A stretch of DNA of 64,000 bases, from the NCBI RefSeq assembly GCF_002270355.1, contig NZ_NJFZ01000022.1, positions 156,108 to 220,107 of the forward strand, written 5' to 3'. This stretch comes from Flectobacillus sp. BAB-3569 (lineage in GTDB: Bacteria; Bacteroidota; Bacteroidia; Cytophagales; Spirosomataceae). The position numbers and the translations under genes are program-made. Below, piece after piece: positions 17,472 to 27,072 of the stretch (position 1 is the first letter of the stretch; each line of letters starts with the position of its first letter). The notes under the pieces were generated by a model that did no database searches, was not told the origin of the DNA, and worked only from the letters and a program-made list of their open reading frames with translations.

Positions 17472-20400
17472 ATGATGTTGAAAAGATTATTAGCGTTAAG
17501 TTGTATTATAACACTATTGTTAGGTGCCATTGTTGTGGCAACAGATGTTTCGTCGGCTTCACCTCTTGAACAACAAAGAGCCCGAAAGCGTCGCCATGTG
17601 AGTCGTAAAAGCAGTCGTTCACGCAAAAGTCGTGCACGCGTGCGTCGTGTGGCAATTGCGCACCCAATTGCAAATATGGTTTTTACACCGCCTAATGCTC
17701 CTCTTTTCAACACTAGCAGTATTTTACTTGAAAACCAATGGGTTGATAGTGTATTTGCAACCTTGACTGACGACCAAAAAATTGGTCAGTTCTTTATGTT
17801 AGCGGTGCATCCTAATAATGGCGAAGGGCATTTCAAAAAAGTCGAAACACTTGTCAACAATTATGGAGTAGGCGGCGTAATTTTCTTCAAAAGCGAACCT
17901 CACCTTCAAGCTCAAATCAATAACCGTCTTCAGTCGCAGGCTCGTGTTCCTTTGTTAGTATCCATCGATGGCGAATGGGGTTTGGCGATGCGTATGAATT
18001 ATACGATGGCTTTTCCAAAACAAATTACCCTTGGTGCAATTCAAGACAACGACCTGATTTATCGTATGGGGCAAGAAATTGCTCGACAATGTAAGCGTTT
18101 GGGTGTGCACCTCAATTTTGCTCCAGTAGTAGATATCAACAGCAATCCTAACAACCCAATTATTGGACACCGTTCTTTTGGTGAATTGCGTGAAAACGTA
18201 GCAGCCAAAAGTAGTGCATATATGCGTGGAATGCAGGCCGAACAATTGCTTGCTTGCGCCAAACATTTCCCTGGGCATGGCGATACTCATGGCGATTCGC
18301 ATCGTACTTTGCCGCAATTGGCATACAGTGCACAGCGCCTTAAGGATATGGAGCTATATCCTTTCCAACGATTGATTAATGATTCTATTAAGTCTGTTAT
18401 TGTTGGGCACCTCCAAGTACCAGTATATGATTGGAAACCAGCTACGCTTTCTCCAACGATTGTAACGAATTTATTAAAACAAGAAATGGGTTTCAAAGGC
18501 TTAGTCATTACAGACGCCTTGAATATGCGTGGCGTTCAAACGTCGCCTCATATTCCTGGAGGCGTAGATTTACAAGCCTTTTTAGCAGGAAATGACATTT
18601 TGCTATACTCTGAAAATATTCCAGAAGGTATCAAAAAAATAAAAGAAGCTATCGTAAATGGTACGATTCCACAAGCGGAGGTAGATTATAGAGTAAAGAA
18701 AATTTTACATGCAAAATATTGGGTAGGGTTAAATAAATTCAAGTACGTCGAAACTACCAATTTGTATCAAGACCTTCATACGCAAGAGGCGGCAGCGATT
18801 CGTCAGGAGTTATTTAACAATGCAGTGACTTTGGTAAAAAATGACCAAACTTTACTTCCCATGAGTGCAGCCGATAAAAAACTGGTATCCGTGGGCATCG
18901 ACATTAATCCTGATAATGGTTTTGAAAGAGCATTAGATCAATACGGTAACTTCCAACATTTTACTAGTGGAGGCAAAAATTCTGAGGCATTTTACAATGA
19001 AGTCCTTCGTTCGGTAGATTCAACTAGTACGGTGGTTGTTGGTATTCATGATTTGAAGAACACGCCCTACACACGCTATGGCGTAAGTACTTCAATGCAG
19101 GAGTTTATCAAAAAACTAGAAAAGAAAACCAATGTTATTCTATGCGTTTTTGGAAACCCTTATAGTTTAAAATATTTCAACGAGTCAAAAACTGTTATTT
19201 GTGGCTATGAGGATGTACCAGAAGCGCACAAAGCAGTTGCTAATGTAATATTTGGTAGACTTTCAGCCAAAGGAAAACTTCCAGTATCTGTAGAAGGACT
19301 TTACAAAGCTGGGGATGGTATCATTACCAATCAAACAGGTTTAGTACAAGATGGTAATCCTGAAGGTTTGGGTTTTAATACCACAACCCTCAATCAAATA
19401 GATACGATTGTTCAGAATGCCATTGAACAGAAAGCCTTCCCGGGCTGTCAAGTGGTGGTAGCTCGTAAAGGGCAAATTGTGTATCAAAAAACTTCGGACG
19501 ACTAAGTTATGAGTCGTCCAGCAATCCTGTCAACGACCAAACGATTTATGATTTGGCATCAGTGACCAAAGTGTCTGCCACCTTACAAGCCATTATGGCT
19601 TTATATGATCAAAAGAAAATAGACCTTGAACAAAAGGTCTCTTTTTATTTAGAGGAGTTACGTGGCACGAATAAAGAACATATGACTATCAAAGATGTGC
19701 TTTGGCATCAGGCAGGATTGGTAGCTTACATTCCTTTTTGGAGCCGTACACGTACATCTTTAGGTTGGAAAAATGAATATTATAGCAATACCGAATCGTC
19801 GGAATATCCATTGCAAGTAGCCGAAGGAATGTATGCCAAAACTGCCATTCGTGATTCTGTTTGGCATTGGGTAATTCAATCATCATTGACTGGCAAAAAA
19901 GACAAAGAGGGGCACTACGGATTTGTCTACAGTGATTTGGGCTTGATTATGATGCAACATTTGGTAGAAAAGGTGTCAGGACAAACCCTTGATGTATTGG
20001 TGAAAAACACCTTTTATCAACCTCTAGGACTTGCCACTACGGGCTATAATCCTTTACAACGTTTTCCAAAAGTACAAATGGCACCTACTGAAAACGATAA
20101 GGTATTTAGAGAGAGATTGCTACAAGGAACGGTACAAGATCAAACTGCTGCCATGTTGGGAGGTGTATCAGGTCATGCGGGTTTGTTTAGTTCGGCAAAA
20201 GATTTGGCTATTTTGATGCAGATGAATTTACTTAAAGGCTCGTATGCTGGCAAAAAATATTTGGAAGAAAGTACTGTCGAATATTTTACCCAAACCAAAT
20301 CACCAAGAAGCCATCGCTCATTGGGCTGGGATAGATTACCAGCAGGAGGCTCTAGTAGCTATATATCTTCTTTGGTATCACCCACCTCGTATGGACACTC

Positions 20401-20557
20401 AGGCTACACGGGTACGCTCGTATGGGTAGACCCAAGCAAAGAAATCGTATTTGTATTTTTGTCTAATAGAGTAAATACTTCAGCCGAAAATACCAAAATA
20501 AATACTTTAGGTATTCGTAGAAAAGTAATGGATGTGGTGTATAAGGCGCTCAAATAG
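17472..20557 (+). CDS. NagZ-like GH3 glycosidase fused to a serine beta-lactamase-type domain, frame-broken
   Basis: Reading frame 17472-19505 (677 codons) and frame 19553-20557 join into one protein of about 1,028 residues if one A is added to the A6 run at 19486-19491 (repaired: YQKNFGRLSYE). Residues 1-30 form a signal peptide. Residues about 36-58 are strikingly basic (RARKRRHVSRKSSRSRKSR). The GH3 domain carries the NagZ signature KHFPGHGDTHGDSH and nucleophile motif LVITDALNM. The C-terminal beta-lactamase/DD-peptidase-like domain has SVTK (SxxK), YSD (YxN position) and HSG (KTG position). This fusion architecture is known in Bacteroidota and suggests periplasmic peptidoglycan recycling. 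The break may be a base-calling error; all catalytic motifs are intact. Confidence 0.85.
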
Positions 20558-20583
20558 TACAAAATAGGAGTTCTTGAAATCGT

Positions 20584-20814
20584 TTATATTTCACTCTGTT
20601 CGTTTTTATGAAGGTAAGAATCTTTAAAAAGCTCGTCAATACTTTTCAGTCTCAAAATCTCCTTTAACTTCGGTAGGTATTTTAGTTTTGGGGAGCGTCC
20701 CTTTTCCCATTCACAATAGGTGCTTTGTCTAATGCCAAGTTCTTCAGCAATATATTCTTGAGTAAGGTTTAAATTTTGTCGGTATCGTATCAGATTTGTA
20801 GAAAATATATCCAT
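20584..20814 (-). CDS. XRE-type helix-turn-helix protein (small)
   Basis: A 76-residue protein that is essentially one lambda-repressor-like HTH: LIRYRQNLNLTQEYIAEELG, then RQSTYCEWEKGRSP as recognition helix and LPKLKEILRLKSIDELF. No ligand-binding or dimerisation domain. It lies 26 nt beyond the convergent GH3/beta-lactamase gene and next to a MITE upstream; no toxin partner is visible. It may act on its own or on an unseen locus. Confidence 0.8.
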   Translation of the reverse strand: MDIFSTNLIRYRQNLNLTQEYIAEELGIRQSTYCEWEKGRSPKLKYLPKLKEILRLKSIDELFKDSYLHKNEQSEI

Positions 20815-20851
20815 TGGTAGAAACTATCGTTAAAAATTAATAACTCTAAAT

Positions 20852-21016
20852 CAGGACTGTATGAAGGATTAAGTTTTGTATTTAAGATAAAATTGTAGTA
20901 GTGGCAACCCTTGCGATTGCTCACCTCCACATGGCAACCGCAAGGGTTGCCGCTACGGCAAAAATGCTCATGAAATGAATGTTTCCGAACATCATGAAAT
21001 CCTTCTTACAGTACTA
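20852..21016. mobile_element. MITE-like element copy 3 (165 bp) with 9-bp target duplication
   Basis: Left end CAGGACTGTATGAAGGATT and right end (complement) TAGTACTGTAAGAAGGATT are inverted copies. The element is flanked by the perfect direct repeat ACTCTAAAT at 20843-20851 and 21017-21025. The interior differs from copies 1 and 2: it carries an 18-bp stem (GTAGTGGCAACCCTTGCG, 20898-20915, with its near complement at 20939-20956). It has no coding capacity. Confidence 0.82.
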
Positions 21017-21130
21017 ACTCTAAATTCTATATCCGATAGACGCATTGTATATATCAAAGTCACTAATGTAATTTTTAAATCTCAACGATAAAAAACGAAT
21101 ACTTGGTAAGATAAATTATAGTGGATAACT

Positions 21131-21678
21131 ATGTTTGTAATTTATACCCATATATTCATGTGCTTCTATAAGAAATTACGATATTTAGTGTTCATTGTAC
21201 TCTATCTAGGCTCTCTCAATCTTTTTGCACAAGAAAATGCAACAATTATAGAACATTTTGGCGCTGGAGAATACCCATTTGATACGACTTCTGGATTCAC
21301 AATTTGTGGAAAAAAAGAATCTATATATCAATATTACAGTTTACGCTATAAATATCCTCTCAATGTAGATTCCTGTGCTAAAACCTTGAATAAGCTTTTC
21401 AAGTATGATCCTCAAATTAATGGAATCATCACGATTAGATTTGTTGTGAATTGTCACGGTAATTCAGGCTTTTTTCATTTGTACGAAATAGATGATAAAT
21501 ATCAAAAGAGAGAGTTCCCCGAAAACTATAAAGTACATATTCTAGAATTGGTTAAGGGATTAAAAAATGGGAAAAGTTTGTTGGTACAAATCAAGATGGG
21601 ACGACAGTACCGATAAATTATTATGCTTATTTTTCGTTCAAAATAGTTAATGGCCAAGTCAATGAAATCATTCCATAG
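21131..21678 (+). CDS. Small secreted protein with TonB-C-like fold, frame-broken
   Basis: The open frame from ATG 21131 (or 21158, MCFYKKLRYL) has a signal peptide ending LFAQ and ends early at 21616. If one A is added to the A6 run at 21562-21567, the frame continues GLKKWEKFVGTNQDGTTVP, then YFSFKIVNGQVNEIIP, and stops at 21676-21678. That ending follows the pattern seen in Bacteroidota TonB-C-like proteins (Lxx W x.. dGkpv..Y..FKI.nG.I.EI.P), so I treat the break as one missing base. The repaired stop overlaps the start of the next gene (21662), as expected for a translationally coupled pair. Function unknown; probably periplasmic. Confidence 0.6.
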
Positions 21679-22420
21679 TTTATTGTTTATTCTCATATCT
21701 TCTCTTTCAGTTATTAGTCAAAACGCCACTCCTTGGAAAAAGTACAGCTATACAACTCATGAGTGGCAATATTGTCTTGATTCACTGATTGAAATAGATC
21801 CAAGTAATGCCTATTTATGGCAGCAGAAGGCGATGCCATATTTTAAAAATGGAGATTATTATAATGGCATGAAAAATCTAAATAGAGCAGTAGAGTTAGA
21901 CACAGCACGTTGGCTTGGGTACAAAGGGTTTATGGAATGCATTTTTGTGAGAGATTACAAAAATGCCATTATTGATTTTATGGCAATAGCTAAAAAACAA
22001 CCTAATGCGTTTGAAATGGATCACAGTTACTATTTCTACATAGGAGTATCTTATTTAAAGCTCAATACGCTCGATTCAGCTGAGAAATACCTTAAAATCT
22101 GTATTTCAAAACCTGAGGAAAAAACACATTATATGGATTGGTATTATGCGGGAGTTTTGAAGCTAAAGCAAAAAAAATACTTGAAAGCTCTGATAAATTT
22201 CAATAAGTGTTTAGATAAATATCCCAATTTAAGCGACGCTAATTTTTATAAAGCAAAAACCCTTCTATCTCTACATCGCATTAGTGAAGCATACAATTGC
22301 CTTTTGAAAGCTCAGAATGAAAATAAAACAGGATATTCTTTGAATGAAGATAATATGGTATATGTTAATTATCCATTCCAAGTGCAATTAGAGCAGATAG
22401 AACACCTTTTGAAAAAATGA
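21662..22420 (+). CDS. Secreted tetratricopeptide-repeat protein
   Basis: 252 residues from ATG 21662 (MKSFHSLLFILISS), with a signal peptide cut near ISQNA. The frame is open from 21650, but the internal Met gives the better signal sequence. At least four TPR-like helical pairs can be seen: WQQKAMPYFKNGDYYNGMKN, YYFYIGVSYLKLNTLDSAEK, YYAGVLKLKQKKYLKALINF and ANFYKAKTLLSLHRISEAYN. Likely a periplasmic scaffolding protein. It overlaps the repaired upstream gene by 17 nt, suggesting a two-gene unit in a low-GC accessory patch next to a MITE. Confidence 0.75.
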   Translation: MKSFHSLLFILISSLSVISQNATPWKKYSYTTHEWQYCLDSLIEIDPSNAYLWQQKAMPYFKNGDYYNGMKNLNRAVELDTARWLGYKGFMECIFVRDYKNAIIDFMAIAKKQPNAFEMDHSYYFYIGVSYLKLNTLDSAEKYLKICISKPEEKTHYMDWYYAGVLKLKQKKYLKALINFNKCLDKYPNLSDANFYKAKTLLSLHRISEAYNCLLKAQNENKTGYSLNEDNMVYVNYPFQVQLEQIEHLLKK

Positions 22421-22517
22421 TAACTTTAATAAAATGTTAAAAAAACATCTGTTAACCCCAAATTCAAGGCTATCATGAGTAGTGTTATCATTAGAAAAAT
22501 GAAGAAAGGGCTCAAAA

Positions 22518-23291
22518 TCAAACAAAAGCTTGATTGTATTTTTCAAAAACCTTTGCTACTTCTTCCAAAAACTCTGGTTTGTCCTCAAAGGCATTGCCAA
22601 TCGTGATAATATCGGCCCCTGCTTCTAGGGCTTGAACTACCTTTTCTGGTGTATTTAAGCCTCCTCCTACAATCAACGGAATATCAATCATCCCTCTCAC
22701 TGCCTGAATCAACTTGGCAGGAACAGGTATTTCTGCGCCACTTCCTGCATCCAGATAAATCAATTTCATTCCTAAATATTGTCCTGCCAAAGCGGTACAA
22801 GCTGCTATTTCAGGCTTGTTATTGGGAATAGGTGTGGTGTTAGACATATACGAAACCGTTGTCGGGCGACCACTCTCAATAAGCAAATAGCCTGTCGATA
22901 ATACTTCTAGTTGACTTTGTTTGAGCAAAGGAGCTGCTACCACATGCTGACCAATCAAAAACTCAGGATTGCGTCCAGAAAGTAGTGATAGAAACAAAAT
23001 AGCATCGGCCGATGGCTCGATATGCAAGCTATTGCCAGGAAAAAGAATGACTGGTTTGGAGGTCTGTGATTTGATTTGACTAATCACAGACTGTATAGAA
23101 GGAGTGGTAATGAGACTACCACCCACCAAAAAGAAATCGATTGGAGAAATATTACACAGTCCCAACAACTTCGATAAAGAAGATTCATCTACCTTATCAG
23201 GGTCGATAAGGACAGCAAGAGATTTTTTGCCTTGTTGTCGAAAACTATTCAGTTGTTGGAGTAAGGTTGTTGTTGTCGTCTGCATCAGCAT
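22518..23291 (-). CDS. Geranylgeranylglyceryl/heptaprenylglyceryl phosphate synthase family protein
   Basis: Forms an ether bond between glycerol-1-phosphate and a polyprenyl diphosphate; TIM-barrel, PcrB/GGGPS family, 257 residues. Diagnostic pieces: LAVLIDPDK near the N-terminus, DFFLVGGSLI, PVILFPGN, YLDAGSGAEIPVP and the phosphate-binding VGGGLNTPEKVVQALEAGADIITIGNAFE. Group-II GGGPS enzymes are documented in Bacteroidota, where their product role is poorly understood. The start Met (MLMQ at 23291 or MQ at 23285) lies within the end of the upstream membrane protein gene, an overlap of about 47 nt, implying translational coupling. Confidence 0.88.
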   Translation of the reverse strand: MLMQTTTTTLLQQLNSFRQQGKKSLAVLIDPDKVDESSLSKLLGLCNISPIDFFLVGGSLITTPSIQSVISQIKSQTSKPVILFPGNSLHIEPSADAILFLSLLSGRNPEFLIGQHVVAAPLLKQSQLEVLSTGYLLIESGRPTTVSYMSNTTPIPNNKPEIAACTALAGQYLGMKLIYLDAGSGAEIPVPAKLIQAVRGMIDIPLIVGGGLNTPEKVVQALEAGADIITIGNAFEDKPEFLEEVAKVFEKYNQAFV

Positions 23292-23673
23292 TAATAGATT
23301 CTTTCATCAGCGAAATCGCCTCTAAGATTTTGTCTTTAGCAATGGCAATCAAAAAGGACATAATATATCCTTTGATTGAGCTAATAATCCATGATTCTTC
23401 TTTGGGTTCTTTAACGGCTACGGGAAGATTAGTATTTTCATCATAGACAATTTCTTTCACCTTCGTTTTTTTATCGGCAGGCGAAAGCCATTTGAAGAGC
23501 AAATAGGTTCCAAACAAAACGCCACCAATGACCAAAGTGGCTGTACCAACTTTAGTAGCTTCGGTTTTGAGAGTGATTACTTGTGTGTCTATTTTATTTT
23601 TATATTCCTGTGCTTCTTGTTGCAATTGCTCTTTACGAGCAGCTATGTTTTGAGAACTCAATGCTGGTAACAT
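23245..23673 (-). CDS. Hypothetical single-pass membrane protein upstream of GGGPS-like gene
   Basis: 142 residues: an N-terminal coiled-coil-prone helix rich in Gln/Glu/Lys (RKEQLQQEAQEYKNKIDTQV), one transmembrane segment (TATLVIGGVLFGTYLLFKWL, about residues 46-65), a charged loop and a second amphipathic segment (WIISSIKGYIMSFLIAIAKD). Acidic tail. No family recognised. Its end overlaps the GGGPS-like gene, and a holin-superfamily small membrane protein lies upstream on the same strand, so the three may form one transcription unit related to the envelope. Confidence 0.65.
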   Translation of the reverse strand: MLPALSSQNIAARKEQLQQEAQEYKNKIDTQVITLKTEATKVGTATLVIGGVLFGTYLLFKWLSPADKKTKVKEIVYDENTNLPVAVKEPKEESWIISSIKGYIMSFLIAIAKDKILEAISLMKESINADADDNNNLTPTTE

Positions 23674-23903
23674 AAGGGATAGGGCTTTTATCTCGAAAGA
23701 TTTTTGAAAAACGATTTATAAACCTTTTCAACAGTGTGAAAAAACAGGACTTTAGCACAAAAAATATGTTTTTGTAAACTAAAGAATAACCAATCGAAGC
23801 ATAAAGCACACGCACGACCTTGGCGTGTTGAAAGCTCTTTGCGTTCAAAACTAGGAAAAAAAGTGTTCTTTTCTGTAAAAATTCTGTAAAAATGAGTTAC
23901 CGA

Positions 23904-24245
23904 CTACTGCTCAATTGTTTCGATTGAGTTAGTTTTAGGGGGCTCATTTTCCTGTAAAGGTTGTTTGAGAAGATAAAATACTAGCCCTGTTATGATACCT
24001 AATAGGCTTGTGACAATCACAAATCCTAAAAAGTCACTGTGGGTAACATGATTTAGATAAAGGGCAAAAGTAATGAAGACAAAGACAAGGAAAATGGCAG
24101 AAACTATGCCCAAAACAAGTAGCAATACCAGCTTTTTGATGGCTGCTTCAATGCGTTCTTGAACTTCTATTTGAGTAAGTTCAATCTGAGTTTGTACATA
24201 TTTGTACAAATTATCGACCAAGCCGTTGGGTTCTAAAAGTTTCAT
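23904..24245 (-). CDS. Phage holin superfamily (PF07332-like) small membrane protein
   Basis: 113 residues: an amphipathic N-terminal helix (LYKYVQTQIELTQIEVQERI) followed by two transmembrane segments (KKLVLLLVLGIVSAIFLVFV and FLGFVIVTSLLGIITGLVFY) and a hydrophilic tail. This matches the holin_X/YqjE-like family (putative Actinobacteriota-type phage holin), which is widespread in non-phage contexts in Bacteroidota. No phage genes are nearby, so it is probably a housekeeping envelope protein. It precedes the 142-residue membrane protein by about 230 bp. Confidence 0.75.
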   Translation of the reverse strand: MKLLEPNGLVDNLYKYVQTQIELTQIEVQERIEAAIKKLVLLLVLGIVSAIFLVFVFITFALYLNHVTHSDFLGFVIVTSLLGIITGLVFYLLKQPLQENEPPKTNSIETIEQ

Positions 24246-24256
24246 ATTTTTGAATC

Positions 24257-24311
24257 AGCCCGAACCTTAGTTCGGAGGTTTATAAATGAACTCCGAACTA
24301 GGGTTCGGGCT
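24257..24311. terminator. Long inverted repeat, probable bidirectional terminator
   Basis: AGCCCGAACC-TTAGTTCGGAG and its complement CTCCGAACTA-GGGTTCGGGCT form a stem of about 20 bp with a loop of about 12 nt. It sits 5 nt after the M14 peptidase stop on the minus strand, with no long T-run. Confidence 0.5.
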
Positions 24312-24316
24312 ATATA

Positions 24317-26902
24317 TTAATCCTCGTCGCCCCCTCTGATACCAGAAAGAATATTGCTTCCGAAGAAAATAGCATTCAAAAATAACTTATTAGTTCCATA
24401 CCAAAAAGCTCTGAAGTTAGGATTGTCAGTCATCACGATAACTTTTCCTGCTCCGTAAGCCGTAGCAACTACCGCTGGAGTGTTCTTCATCGTCTTTCTA
24501 TTTGGCTCAGTAATGTACCCGCTAACCAACGGATCGTTTGAGTAAATTAGTGGTGCATTGTATGGATCTTTGATTTTTTCTAAGAAAATCGTATTGTCCT
24601 TAAATACACTCAAAGTTGGTTCTTTGTAACCGTAGCCAATAGGGTGAGTTGGGTCTAATTTTACTTGAAAAATAGCTCCAGCAATCAATTGAGCGCCTTT
24701 GTAGCGTTCAGCCAAAGCATAAGGTTTTGGACTTGAAGTGGTATCTGCTGGCGTATTTTTGATTTTTACAGGTGAAAGTCCTTTCGAAGCTACCCATGGT
24801 ACAGCATCTGTTACAGCGATTAGCGTACCACCTGCACGTACCCAGTTTTTGATTTTCTCTTCATTCAAGGCACTATACTCACCACTCGACAAAATCAAGG
24901 TATTGTATTTGTCAAGGCTCATACGGTTTACTTGGGCAATATCAGACATCGTCAACGGTAAGTTTACGCGAGTATCCAATAAGTGCCAAATTTCTCCTGC
25001 ATCGTTTGGATTGATACCTGCTCCTGTAATCATCAATGGACGTGGTGCGCGCATTGGGGCAAAATAGCTACTTCCTAAGTCTATACCTGTTGGCGTTAAG
25101 CCTGTTGGAGCAGCGTAGAAATCAACGCCATCTCGTTCTGCCAATTTCTCTAACAAAGCACGTAATCCGTCGAGGTTACTTAGTTGGTTACCACCTGCGG
25201 TGATTTCGACTGTACCATAGTCAAAAGATTTGGTACCACCTTCGATAACGCCTGTAAATGGCTCTGTGGCAACTTTGAGCTTATAGCCTTTTTTCTGCAA
25301 TTCGTAGGCTGCACGTGGAGCAAAATATCCGTCCCATTCAAACAAGTAAGCGTAATTGCTTGTACCAACTACGCGACCTTTAGGGAAATCATTTTTAGAT
25401 ATCTTTTCACCTAATGCTACAGGAGTTTTTGCTTCGCCATAAGGTACGTTGAAGCATAATGGCATTCCCCATGCTGAAATATCATAGAAAAGTGAATCTT
25501 CGAATTTGGTACGTTTTTCAAAAATACCCTGAGCCAAACGATACTGTGGTTGTGAAAGTGGCACTACATATGAATTTTCTTTTTTGAATGATTTACCTTC
25601 TACTGTTTCATCTTTTGACAAACGATATACTTCAATGTCGTGCTGACGTAAAATACGGATCATTTCATGAGTCTTCACATGATCTGTTGTATTACCAAAA
25701 ACGTAAGCTTGCGTAGCGCTAGGGTTTTTCTCCTGATAAAACGTGCGTTGGTAATCTAACAATTCTTGACGCATTGATTTGGCAGCGCGAAGTGTCGAAA
25801 GGGTCGTCGTGAATTGATTACGAATCGTAAAGGCAAAACTCATCGGACCGTTAGGCGTTTCTTGTAAATGTCCACGTGAACTAGCCTGTTCAAACAAGAT
25901 ACCTATACAACCTTGTGCATCTGGGAAGGTCGAACCTTTTCCGTAATAAAAATCATCGTAACCTTCTTTCGTAAAATATAAAGAGCCGATTTTATCTAAT
26001 GCTGAGGCATGGAATTTCCCGATTTTCTCAGTCAATTCAATGTTTTTCTTTGGCGTAATCGGGTGCGTACGTGCTGGAATTCCTGGTTGGAAAAAGAATG
26101 ACGAGCCACTACCCATTTCGTGGTGGTCAGTCAAAATGTTTGGCTTCCACTCATGGTATTTCACAATACGGCCTTTACTTTCAGGGTGTTGTGTGTACAA
26201 CCAGTCACGATTAAGGTCAAACCAATAGTGGTTATAGCGACCACCTGGCCAAGTTTCATTCAACTCACGACTGTTTGGGTCAGCTACTAAGTTCATGCTT
26301 TTATTGGCATTTACCCAGCTCGAAAAACGTTCGCCACCATCTGGATTGATGCGTGGGTCTACCAAAATCACCGATTCATTTAACACTGAATCTATTTCGG
26401 CTCCTTGTGCTGCTGCCAAATAATATACTGCCAAAGGAGAGGCATTAGTCCCACTAGCTTCGTTACCATGTACTGAGTATCCCATCCAAACAACGATTGG
26501 CATATCGGCAGTTTTGAGGCTCGACGATTTGTCTAGTTCAACAAGTTTATGGTGTTCAGCTTTGATTTGGTCGATATTAGCCAAATTTTTTGGAGAAGAA
26601 ATCGTCAGGAGGAGGAGCGGACGGTTTTCGTAAGTTCTACCGTATTCGACAAGCTTGACACGGTTAGAAACTTCAGCGACTTTTTTCATGTATCCAACAA
26701 GTTGCTCGTGTTGGATATGCCATTCGCCTACCTGGAAGCCAAAATACTGCTGTGGGGTAGGAATGGCAGGGTCATACTTCACATTTTGTGGCAAATAATA
26801 GCTGTCTGCCACTTGAGCAAACGATAAATGAGTAAGCATTAAAAGCAAAAAAGCGGTTGCCCGCTTTAATATGCTAATGCTAAACGAGTAGCGGTAATTC
26901 AT
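24317..26902 (-). CDS. M14 family zinc carboxypeptidase, secreted
   Basis: 861 residues from ATG 26902 (MNYRYSFSIS; the frame is open 96 nt further but the signal peptide ends properly from here, at LSFAQ). Zinc ligands are in YSVHGNEASGT (HxxE), with the third His in the region TDHHEMGSGSS. The substrate-binding segments DPRINPDGGERF and WFDLNRDW follow, and GILFEQASSRG carries the catalytic Glu position. The C-terminal ~300 residues (LILSSGEYSALNEEKIKNWV, VIVMTDNPNFRAFWYGTNKL) are a class I glutamine-amidotransferase-like domain, as in many Bacteroidota M14 proteins of this size. Likely an extracytoplasmic peptidase for amino acid scavenging. It ends directly at the inverted repeat. Confidence 0.9.
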   Translation of the reverse strand: MNYRYSFSISILKRATAFLLLMLTHLSFAQVADSYYLPQNVKYDPAIPTPQQYFGFQVGEWHIQHEQLVGYMKKVAEVSNRVKLVEYGRTYENRPLLLLTISSPKNLANIDQIKAEHHKLVELDKSSSLKTADMPIVVWMGYSVHGNEASGTNASPLAVYYLAAAQGAEIDSVLNESVILVDPRINPDGGERFSSWVNANKSMNLVADPNSRELNETWPGGRYNHYWFDLNRDWLYTQHPESKGRIVKYHEWKPNILTDHHEMGSGSSFFFQPGIPARTHPITPKKNIELTEKIGKFHASALDKIGSLYFTKEGYDDFYYGKGSTFPDAQGCIGILFEQASSRGHLQETPNGPMSFAFTIRNQFTTTLSTLRAAKSMRQELLDYQRTFYQEKNPSATQAYVFGNTTDHVKTHEMIRILRQHDIEVYRLSKDETVEGKSFKKENSYVVPLSQPQYRLAQGIFEKRTKFEDSLFYDISAWGMPLCFNVPYGEAKTPVALGEKISKNDFPKGRVVGTSNYAYLFEWDGYFAPRAAYELQKKGYKLKVATEPFTGVIEGGTKSFDYGTVEITAGGNQLSNLDGLRALLEKLAERDGVDFYAAPTGLTPTGIDLGSSYFAPMRAPRPLMITGAGINPNDAGEIWHLLDTRVNLPLTMSDIAQVNRMSLDKYNTLILSSGEYSALNEEKIKNWVRAGGTLIAVTDAVPWVASKGLSPVKIKNTPADTTSSPKPYALAERYKGAQLIAGAIFQVKLDPTHPIGYGYKEPTLSVFKDNTIFLEKIKDPYNAPLIYSNDPLVSGYITEPNRKTMKNTPAVVATAYGAGKVIVMTDNPNFRAFWYGTNKLFLNAIFFGSNILSGIRGGDED

Positions 26903-27072
26903 AGTGTGAAAAGTTGGTTGATAAAGAAAGACGATAAAAATTTGCGACACCACGTTGAGAATGGTGTCTATATAAAAAGCTTTAAAATAAATGCACACGA
27001 ATTACCAGAAGATTTTCTAGAGGCTAGCCAATCTTTAAGTAAAAGCACTAGAAACTCGGTTGACAAACGTGA

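Noticed and set aside
19486..19491. Programmed -1 frameshifting at A6
   Set aside because: Cannot be excluded, but the run is short and three other genes in the window show the same single-base loss, so a sequencing or consensus error is more likely.
23904..24245. Prophage remnant, because of holin similarity
   Set aside because: No other phage genes nearby; this holin-superfamily protein is a common chromosomal gene in the phylum.
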